Shown here piece after piece: positions 54,721 to 64,000 of a DNA stretch of 64,000 nucleotides; the first letter of the stretch is position 1; every line of letters starts with the position of its first letter. The DNA is from Macropodus opercularis. Its lineage: Eukaryota; Chordata; Actinopteri; Anabantiformes; Osphronemidae. The position numbers and the translations under genes were made by a program. The stretch lies in contig CM061090.1 in NCBI GenBank assembly GCA_030770545.1, positions 14,976,501 through 15,040,500 on the forward strand. Direction: 5' to 3'. Below the pieces are notes generated by a model, which did no database searches, had not been told where the DNA came from, and worked only from the letters and a program-made list of their open reading frames with translations.

Positions 54721-57142
54721 TTACCGAGAGATACAGAAGCAGAAAATTGTCCTCTGATGTCGTTGGGTGTATTTAACACTTGTGCACACAGTGTCAGACA
54801 CAAGCAGAGCAACACGCTGAACGGATGCTGCAGATGCACAGGAAGCCGAACATGTGGCTCGTTTATACGCTCGCTGCTTTAACGAGCAGATGTATTTGCA
54901 AGGAATAATACAACTGACTCTCCAAAGCCCGGCGCTATGTGCAACTGTTCCTGCTATGCCGCATGCAAAAATCAGTGAGGTCAGGACTTTACCTGAAACC
55001 CTCGTGGGGCCTTCGAGGGGTCAAAACGACCCCACTGTAAACTAGGGGACACTCAAAGCTCAAGAACACACATGAGGGTTGGATACAACAGCCTTCGTGG
55101 GTGTTACATCCAAGCAATGAACACGTGTGGGTCTATGATGAAACGCTCCTCTGACTAAGCCATGTTATGCTGCTTTTGAATTTCAGCTTACCTTAAGATG
55201 CTGAGCAGCACACTTGCACAACTGCTCCAAAATAAAAGGGGAGTCTCTGCTGAAGCTAATGGGCTGCAATTAGTCGGAGCTAATGACAGAGAGCCTTGGA
55301 TATATTTAACAGATATTACAGACCTTAAAAACTACAAATGAGCACAGGAAGCCTGGATGCAGGAGTAAATAAAGCAGCGTTCGCAGTAATTAGCCTCGTG
55401 CTGATGAATTCTTCCCATCGCTGTACTGGACCGAGGCCTGCGGCCGGCGAGACGATCGATGGGCTTGAAGGCTGCATCTACTGTAAAAGGCTCTGGCTAC
55501 AGTCTCACGGTGCAGCGTGAGACCAGTACAAGGTGAAAACACGTATGTGTGAGTCTATAACCAGACTCGTGTAATTAAATCTAGGGTTGGTTCACCATAC
55601 TTCCAATGTTTTTATTCATCTGTTACTATCTGAATTAAATTTCACTTATTTTACTATGTTTAATATGACATTATCTTAAAACACAATGGAAGTACAGTCA
55701 GATAAGGTAAAGTTTTGATCTCACACACATTTACAACACAAATACATATACAGCCATCACCCTGACACCCACCCACACACGTGCTCTGCAACATGTCAGT
55801 TCTGCAAAGAAGACTACTTATTTGTCTTTCTCCAAATCTACCTAATGCCCCCTCTGCGCCGTTCTTACGCAACCTCACTCTCTTTATTCCCTAATGTCAG
55901 AAGAGATGAAAAGCAAAACACTTTTGTTTGTGCTAAAAAAAAAAAGACAGCAAAAGGAGGGCGGGGGTTCAGCTGGTGGTATTACTCATGTGTGAGGCTT
56001 GATTTTCAGATCGTTACATCCTTCCCAGAAGCTTCTGAATACAGCTTGTGCAGCACGGGCGAAGGCAGGAAGCCGATTTGCTGGAACTCACTTGTCCGCG
56101 TCTCCCCACGGCTGCCTGAACAGGGGTTCGCCATTAAAGTGCTTGTGACCTTTGGAAGAGCGGGGCAGAGGTTTGATAGCAGCGTTTGGTCAAATTGGGC
56201 ACACAACGGGCACAGGCACAGTGACGGCCCATTTATTGACCGTAGCCACTGCATGTGGGGTGGAGAGCGGTGGAGCCCACGCTGCTGGCGCTATGAGTAG
56301 TCAGCTGCAGCACCGAGGTATTTATATTTCAACTTTTCTTTTAATACATAATAGATGTTCAGGATTGTATATCTTTTCAGGTATTCAAGAGGCAGAGTCA
56401 CGGCATCTCTGGTTGTGTTTACTGGTTCAACTTAAAGTTGGGCGCTATCAAATCTTTTCATGCTAAAACCAATGGAGCTACGCTGTGTGAGAGTTGTTAT
56501 CAAGCTGCAGTCGGAGCATTGTGACGTCCAGGGGCAGCGGACGACGGTCTAACGCACAAAACTCGGCCATTTTCTAGAATCCTCACATAGTAAGACACCA
56601 GCAGTGTTTCTGGCCAGTAGACTCTTCTTTTAACTCAGATACTTCACACCTCCCGCATCACCAAGATTATTAAACCAGATGATTAGTCAATCACATGGAA
56701 GTGACCTGTTTAGCTCTTCATGTACTGTATATGTGCAGACTGGGCATGACAGCTTTACATTTTCCAGATGGTTTTGTGCATTTACTGTATATGGGGATGA
56801 TCCCTTTGTCAGACTCACCTCTTTTCTCAACTCATCCCTCCTTCATGAGACCTTTCCTTCTGTCATCCACTTAAACTAGTTGCTTGTTAAAGTAAATCAG
56901 ACAAACCCGACAAATGAAGAAGTAATCAACACTCACTCACCCTTCATCTGTCTGCCCTCTCTGCTGTTACTAGTCTTTATTATCGTTGTATGTCTGTGTA
57001 TCACTCGCTTGCACCCGTGTGATGCGATGATGGTTCCACATCTCTATAAATAAATGTACGTTTACTGCGTCTGCACGGGTCCCTACATGTGGCTGCCTGT
57101 AAGCTTCTCCAGTCTATATGTCATCGCCGCAGCCGTGTTTAC

Positions 57143-57161
57143 CTCGACCTTCCAGGTCGAG
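57143..57161. repeat. Perfect 8-bp hairpin, 3-base loop
   Basis: CTCGACCT-TCC-AGGTCGAG. A short perfect inverted repeat with no evident T-run after it. Confidence 0.7.
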
Positions 57162-59929
57162 CCGTGACGTGAGTGCAATGATTCGAGGAAGTAGTGGTGC
57201 AGTCTTATCCCTCAGTAAGGCTCAAGTAAACATAATGGATCCTTTATGAACAGCAGCAATAAAGGTCACGAGGGCATGAGGAGAAATTTGAATAAATATA
57301 AGAAAAGTGTTGACAAAGACGACGCAGAAAGCTAAAGAGGACAGTTTACAGCAAGATGGAAGAGAACACGACTCACTCCAAAAAGCACACACTCAAAATT
57401 CCTCAGGCTGACTTTGGCTTTGAGCACAACATTGCGGCGACATTGTTTCGATGGTCTTATACAGTGTCAGCACATTTGCAGTAGTTTCACCCTGAGCTGC
57501 ATGAATTTCTTTTCTCGTGTTAAAGAAATACTGAGATACTGTATCTATAATCTGATTTAAAAAATATGGTCTGATGTGTGGAGAATGAAGAAACTTAGAC
57601 GAGAGAGTTTAATCGGTTTATATTGTTATTGGTTCTTTAATGTGCTCTGCTGCTTCCACGTACCATGAAAACTCATGACCTGACGTGCTTCCTTCGAGCC
57701 AATTCATGCCACTGCCATGCGACGCCTGTGTGCTTCTGAACATTAAACATACGTGACGCACCAAAACACAACAGCTGACAAAGACTGTGAGGGATAACAT
57801 GAAAACTCATGAAAAGTCCATTATAAATCCATGTAAATGGGCTGAGTAGGAGGTGAAGGGGAGGCTAATCAGCTGAGGTGAGCTGGAGGAAATGATATAG
57901 TACGAATGATTTGAATGGTTCTCATGGCAATGCCAGCATTCACTGGGTGGTGTGTTTTTACACCCACATTTGTTGGCACGAAGCGTCCAGAACGTTGAAC
58001 TCACCCGGTGTCTTTCTTTCTGCATCGAACCCAGTTCAGTTAGATTGTGATTTAGTTTATCAACAGAGGGATTGAAGAAGCCGACTAGTGATGAAGAGGA
58101 TAAGCCACCGACCGTGCGAGCGCCAGGGAGGTAAACGTGATGTTCGGTGTCGAGGGGGTTAAAAGACTTTTCTATTGTGTTGCTGTGTGCATGTGCTGTA
58201 AGTTAATGCTGCTGACACGTCTAATCTCCACATTAACTAGCACCGTAACCGTTTAATAAATGAAGCATCATGTCTATTGCTAATGAACGTACGCACACAC
58301 GCACACACACGAAGAAGCGTGTGTTATCTGAAGTGACACCGGCTTTAACAGCCACTTTAAATGTCTTTATTATTTTAAAGCCCTTTATGAGTTGCCCATG
58401 GCACGGTGGACTATGAGATCCTGCTTGAATCACGGCAGCCAAAGCTGCTGCTTGGTTTATGTCCTGCTCCCTCCAGTCCTTCGCCACTGTCAGGTTGCAG
58501 TGTGAATATGGATGAAGAGTTAAAGGATAATTTCATTTTATTACAACGTCGATGGGTTCTCCAGAGATTCCGTAGAGACTTCCATAAAGTTGGAAGCCTG
58601 CGATGGACTAATAAAATAATGATCACAGACAAAGTAGCAGTGGAAGATATATATATATATCCTGACTTTTATTCCACAGAGGGCCACAGTTGTGACGGCT
58701 TGTCCAGGTTGGACTGTGTTTCATTAGCTTCAATAACTTAAAGCAATCTAGCCCTGAAAAACAGGACGGTCCAAGTTATTCTAGAGAAAAACAGCAGCAC
58801 GTCATTTATTAGAGGTTGTTGTCATCCTGACGCAGTTAATCAACCGTAAGCACCACTGGCACCTGTAAAACTCCTCCCATCAAAACGGCTCCCGTGCATC
58901 TCTGAAACTTAGTGTGTTTCAACGCTGTGTCTGTGATACGAGAACGTCTACTCCTCTCTGCCCTTCAGTTATTACAGCCTTGTCTCACCGTGACCCCTCG
59001 ACTCTCTCATGGACTCAGCTCCTCTGCTGAGCCGCGACCTTTCGACCTATCAACGTCTGGCACTTATGAGAGATGGAGTTCATTATGGGCCAATAAAACT
59101 GTAATTAAATAAGATCCCGGCCCTTCTCTACCTGTGGCTCTACACACAGGAAATGTTCTGTGCTTGTTGACCACGAATGCAGATGTCCTGGTAAACAGAT
59201 GCTTTTTTTTTATGGCTATATGAAAAATCACGCACACGTTCATTGTGGACCAACCTGGCTGTGAATCACCGCTACAGCACATATTCGACCCACAGGAAAC
59301 CACACGAGCCGTCATCAACACCTTTACGACTGCAACAGGCCTGAAGCAAATTTCCACCACTGCATTATCCCACAGCTCACTGGGGTTGTGGGAAAACGTG
59401 CTTTAAAGACCTTTAAGTCATCAGTCACAGGGACCCGCAGCCAATCAATAGCTATCCGCCACAGAAAAGATCGAAAAAAGCAGAGCGAGAGAACATATGG
59501 AGGCGCTGCATTAGTAAACACAGATGATTTAACCTTTGTTTGACCTTCTCATCAGTATCTTTAATGTGGTTCATGTTTACTCTTAAGTCTCTGGTTATTT
59601 AAAACACATACCAGCATTTAACCGGTAATAGGTCTTATTGTAGTAGACCACTCATTTAAAGATGGAATATGTTGAATTCATGCTGGAAAAACATGCAGTT
59701 AAAATAATGTTGCTGACTTGAACTGATCCTAGAAGAACAAACCTTTTCTCCTGTTGCTGTAATATGTCAGTGAATTTAAAGGTCAGTAAAACGTGAGGAC
59801 ATTCCTTATCCTGTTAGACTTTTCCATTAGAAAACTCCTAAATGGCACAATAAATTCACGTGTCTGAAGACACAGAGGAAGATTACCTCCATCGTGTCAC
59901 TAGCAAGTGGAGAGAAATCTCCCAGACAC

Positions 59930-60080
59930 ATCCATGCACTTATCAGCTTTAAAATGACACAATGCTGGTACCAGGGGGACTTAAATATTAATTCCCAGCC
60001 TGATGAATATAAAAATAAATCCTTCTGCTAATCGTGCCGGGAGATGCTCGCAGGCGGTAAAAAGGTTTTGTGTAAATTAC
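59930..60080. promoter_or_regulatory. Candidate conserved noncoding element G
   Basis: Single-copy sequence with CTTATCAGC, TTAAATATTAATTCCC and CTGCTAATCG motifs. It looks like a homeodomain/GATA-rich element. Alignment is needed. Confidence 0.25.
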
Positions 60081-60959
60081 TAAAAGATTAGTTCCTTCAC
60101 TGGTTTATCTACAGGTCCAAACCACAGAGGTGCATTCCTCAAGCACCTAAAATTCCTCCCCAACTTCCAGTTAGAAATACACGGATTTACTGTGTGTGTG
60201 AGTGTGTGTGTTCGCACTGTACGTGTCCCAGCGGCTCCTTTGAAATCCTGCGATTGTCTCTGGCGAAACAAGATAGTGGTGGCGCTTTGAAGGTGTAAAG
60301 CTGTGACAGGATGGTATTACCTGCGCGAGAGGAAGTTTTGGCCAGTTGGACGTTCGTCACGTGTGACGACAAAGGCGCCGTATCGTCATGGGATTAGAGC
60401 GAATTAGCTCTAAGGTGGGTGCCAGTCAAAACACAGCCGCTCGTATTTACCGATGTATTTTGGGCAATAAACATTTAAAGCTCTGTCACACGGCTGCAAC
60501 CCGTAAACACCGATTACTGGCCTATTTAGTGAATAGTTAGCTTTGAACAGGATGATAAAAAAGGCATTTTCATGTATCACACATACACAGCAAAAACGTT
60601 AAAGCACCTTAGCAGATTACCCCCCTGCTTAAAGCCTCCCTTGGATATGATAATACACTCAGGGAACATTGAACAACGTGCTTAATAGTGAAATAGCCTA
60701 TTTGCGTAGATGAGAGAGTTAGAATATCCTAATAAAGCACAGAATTCCTGTCGCCCTCCACCGCTGATCAGCTTCGGCACCGTTACGGCTAAAAGACGTG
60801 AAATTTTCCCCTTTTATGTCAAGGTTTGATCCACGATGCACATAAAAGTTTATGAATAGCTTCTTACGTTCGCTACACTTGTGTAGAATGAAGCCGTCTG
60901 TGTAAAAAGGACAAATAATAAAAAGGGAAAAACATTTATTGTCGCCTTCGTGCGCGAGT

Positions 60960-61270
60960 CACGGCTGATCAATTAAAACGCTTATTGATCTGTTGAGGAG
61001 GCGGCGGGAGGCAAAGCAGCGGGAACGTGGGAGTTGCTTTACCATAAAAAAACCAAAAAACCTCTTTCCCAATCCCTCCTCATCGACATTAAACACACAC
61101 TTGGAATTAATAGAAGATCCACTTACATCAACGAGGAGCCATTACAGCCGCGCAAATGCTTAATGGCGTGTGTTGCTGCGCTGCTGTGTGGCACTTTGAT
61201 GGTGATGTGGTCAGCTACGAGGGGAAATATGCTCCCTTTAACGGGCTCCTTTCCCGTTTCTCCTTAAAAT
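60960..61270. promoter_or_regulatory. Candidate conserved noncoding element H
   Basis: Begins with GATCAAT and ATTGATC as an inverted pair separated by ten bases, then GGAATTAATAG, CCATTACAGCC and GCTTAATGGC in single-copy DNA with no repeats. Confidence 0.25.
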
Positions 61271-63824
61271 GTCTTTACCCGAGTCATTGCTACACATCCT
61301 CACGCTTGCTCATTACTGTATATATTACAGCGATCTGTGCACACGCAGGGGTTGTCTTCACGCCCTGTACGTGTAGATGCCTCTTTCAGATGCGGATAAG
61401 GAGCTTAGGCCTACACACCTTTCCACCTCTCGCTGCCTCTTCTTTCTTCTTTGTCGTTTTTCCCAACCCTCTGGAGCAGAAACTAACACAGTTATACACA
61501 CTCGCACACACCCCTGGAGCTTAATTTGCAATAGAAGACTGCTTCATTTGAATGTCTTTGATGTAGCGTGGCTTTGCTCAAATGAAGTATCTGATCCCAA
61601 TCCCCTGGAAAGGCCCGCGTGGGCATGTCTGCGTAACCAACCACTGGCAGCAGCCTCTCATCCTGTGCTACCAGCCCCCTTTCTCTCTGTGGCCCTCACC
61701 TACACGTCACATGCCGTCCTTCTCCGTACACATCACCCGTCCGCTCATTTACAGGTTTACTCATGCTTACGTGTCTCATTATGTGGGTAATTTATGGAGA
61801 TGGGGTCTCAGGCTCAGTCCCCTGGTGGCCTCGTGGTCTTGACGTGTTGCTGCCCTGCAGTGTGTGGGCTCGAGGAAGATAACAAAGAAAGATAGGACGT
61901 TGTCGAGAGGCAGCGCAGGGGCCGGGGAAAGAAGCACAAACGGGGCCATTAGCCAACAAGCCTGGAAGCGACAGATTTATTGCTCATACACCAGCTGAGC
62001 GCCAGATTTGAGTCCAGTAACCAGTTTTCCTTAAGGCATTAGTGGAGCAGGCACATTGTCTAAAGGACAAGTAGCAGAGTGGACTTAGTTGGTCTCTTTC
62101 TGTCCACGCAGGTCGTCGGTCACCTTGTATTTGACCAAAACTACCGGATGGTTTTCGCTGCTGTATTACGGTGAAGTTGAATTTCACAGAAGCACAGTCT
62201 CTGGTACCACTCTTGTGTTCGTGCGATCAGCTCGGAAGCGTCTTGGAAATGAGCGTGTGTGTGGGGAACAAACAGAGGAGTCGAGGAACAAAGGCCCTGG
62301 TATTTTCCAGGTGCTTCGAGGGGGCGCGCGTTGCTGCAGCGGCGCCACGCGAGAGCAAACACGCACGCCATCGCTTATCCAGTCTCCTCACCGTCTCGTG
62401 TCTTACTGGGGCTAATCCTGTGAGTCCACCCTGACCCGGCAGACTCCGCCAGCGCCGGCGAACACACAGAGCCTCGCTGAAGCGCTGCACTTAAAACGAA
62501 CAACGTGTGCAAACAAGCCGGCAGTCGGCAGCCGCAGAAATACTAATTATGATGAAGAGCGAGTGGGCAAAAGCTGAGGCGCATTGAAAGGCACGTGTTG
62601 CTCAGCATTAGAGCTCTGCTGTGAAATCATTCGTTAGCCTGGTGGAAATGAACCATTGCGATCGGACTTACCTCAGCAGGGTTGTGATAACTAAATCTAA
62701 TTACAAACAAGTGATGACAGAAATCTCCCCAAACTTCTTCAACTTTTAGTCACTAGAGTTAGATCAGTTAGATCCCTTTAATGGCTATGGCTTATTGAAA
62801 TACCATAAAAGTACTATATATCTGAAGGTATGAACAGGACGCGCTGTCTGAAAGAGGAGACACTCGGAGCCCATCCACCTGGGTCCGCAATCAGAGCTAG
62901 AAATCTCACTCTCCCCGTGTAATTTCCACCTCGACTGTCATCTGTAAATGAGAAAATCTCACCTCAGCTTTGCACTTGCTGCACAAACCTTCCTGACCTT
63001 CAAGGACGTACGCGAGGTTCCAGCTCTGAAGTGATCGTTCAGTGGGTTTGCGTCTGAAGTCTGAACGGGAGGAACGAGGATCTGCATCTAGTCAGCCTAG
63101 AAAGGACGAGTGTCTTATCATAAACACTCCTTCTGTGCCGCTAATATTCCTCAGAGCCACTGATATGATGATGTGAATGTGTCCTTTGACTGGAAATCTA
63201 ACATGAGCTGCAGTAACATGGATCTAACATATCTCCTCTCCTTAGGGCGAGTGTAGAACATGTTAAATCTGTGTAGGATGCCAGATCTATTTTAAGCCAC
63301 TGACTGCAAACAGTCCTGTCACCATAGCAGCCGGGTTGATCCATTCCAGTTGGTTTCTGTCTGTTTGCATGCTCCGTCTCGTTGCCCTTGTTCGTCAGAG
63401 GCTGAGACTTCTGGAGTTTAGTTTAGATGTTGTCTAAGCTTAGTTTGCTTGTTTACTTCTGAGGACAGGGGCGAGGCTGATAATGTGGCAGCCGAGTCAT
63501 GGCCGCTGGCCCTCTTTGATGAGGAGAGAGGTGTGTTTGACTAATTACCCTGGTGGTCAGACCACTTGTTTTTCCAGCGTCACATTTTTTATGTCTCCTC
63601 TCTCTCGCTGAAGTTATTTTTCCCCTCGGCTCCTGGGCGCACGCGCTCAGCCATGACATCTGGGGCTGATATTTGCATTTGAATTAGGCCTGTGAATCGC
63701 TACGTATTGATTACCTGCAATTACCTTTCTTTTCTTCCTAGTTTCACCATTTGTAAAAAGGGTACGTTTTACTCCTTTCAAGGTCTCATTTCTCATTCTT
63801 CCCATTTTCTCCCTCTCTACTTAG

Positions 63825-63899
63825 TTAGCCTTCCTGCACTTGTGGCGGTTCTGGGCTGATTTAACTGCAGTTCACCTTGACCACCGAGTCAGAAGGAAG
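63825..63899 (+). other. Exon-like segment of unknown gene or lncRNA
   Basis: A strong pyrimidine tract ending CTCTCTACTTAG precedes 63825 and a consensus donor GAAG|GTGAGT follows 63899. The enclosed 75 bases are open in one phase (25 codons, beginning LAFLHLWRFW) and closed in the other two. The peptide is not recognised. It could be an exon of a downstream gene, a noncoding RNA exon or a chance pairing of splice signals. Confidence 0.25.
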
Positions 63900-64000
63900 G
63901 TGAGTAATGCACAAAAGATAGTCTGACATGAAATCCATAATCTGCAAAGTGGATCAAGTAACTTACATGTGCATCAATCACTTGGTGGCAGTTGCATTAG

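Larger units (their letters stand above)
52501..58000. other. Intergenic sequence with purine tracts and a CTCF-like site
   Basis: No coding exon is supported. It contains long purine-rich tracts on the + strand (about 52550-52900 and 54530-54660), a G-run suited to a quadruplex (54704-54720), a strong CTCF-like site (54383) and a small perfect hairpin (57143-57161). The open frames here are compositional. Confidence 0.65.
58001..64000. other. Intergenic sequence, distal end of window
   Basis: No confirmed coding exon. Candidate conserved blocks lie near 59.9-60.1 and 61.0-61.3 kb, a CpG-dense stretch at 62310-62480, and an exon-like segment at 63825-63899 near the window end. Confidence 0.6.

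Noticed and set aside
54386..54839. Proline-rich minus-strand frames (102 and 145 codons)
   Set aside because: They are the complement of the GGA/GAG purine tract; composition alone explains them.
24976..64000. A PCDH7-type protocadherin exon
   Set aside because: The first exon of that gene is about 3 kb of open cadherin-repeat sequence; nothing of that kind is present in this window.
1..64000. CRISPR arrays, operons or a prokaryotic defence system
   Set aside because: The sequence is clearly vertebrate nuclear DNA with spliced genes; there are no regularly spaced repeat-spacer units.

Overview
The window is vertebrate nuclear DNA, almost certainly from a ray-finned (teleost) fish. The evidence is a split gene with GT-AG introns, many of only 71-120 bp, abundant dinucleotide and tetranucleotide microsatellites, and decayed copies of interspersed repeats familiar from teleost genomes. 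It holds one recognisable protein-coding gene on the + strand, followed by about 39 kb with no convincing coding exon.

Positions 1-23355 (coding) and on to about 24970 (3' UTR) are a complete STIM2-type gene (stromal interaction molecule 2), the ER calcium sensor that gates Orai channels in store-operated calcium entry. I reconstruct 12 coding exons that join in frame to a 760-residue protein. Its parts in order are signal peptide, EF-hand pair, SAM domain, one membrane span, CC1 coiled coil, SOAR/CAD Orai-activating region, acidic inhibitory segment, Ser/Pro-rich tail and polybasic C terminus. Intron 1 (12.1 kb) and intron 2 (5.4 kb) are long; exons 3-12 are packed into 4.5 kb. The GC- and CpG-rich first kilobase is the likely promoter and 5' UTR. 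It carries a uORF with a perfect Kozak context and an in-frame open extension upstream of the ATG. The extension is notable because mammalian STIM2 is reported to start at a non-AUG codon and to have an unusually long signal peptide.

From about 24980 to 64000 I see a gene desert. In human, STIM2 is followed by a very large desert before PCDH7, so conserved regulatory elements are a reasonable expectation. By eye I mark several candidate conserved noncoding blocks (37.5-38.4, 39.8-40.5, 41.7-42.1, 43.0-43.3, 47.6-47.85, 48.5-48.7, 59.9-60.1 and 61.0-61.3 kb), a strong CTCF-like site at 54383, isolated CpG-dense islets, perfect palindromes, purine-rich strand-asymmetric tracts, a 354-bp TCTA array, and an exon-like segment flanked by good splice signals at 63825-63899.

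No rRNA, functional tRNA, CRISPR array or intact mobile element was recognised, and no undescribed gene system is evident. The points most worth a second look are the stim2 N-terminus and splice-form questions, and the regulatory-looking blocks in the desert.
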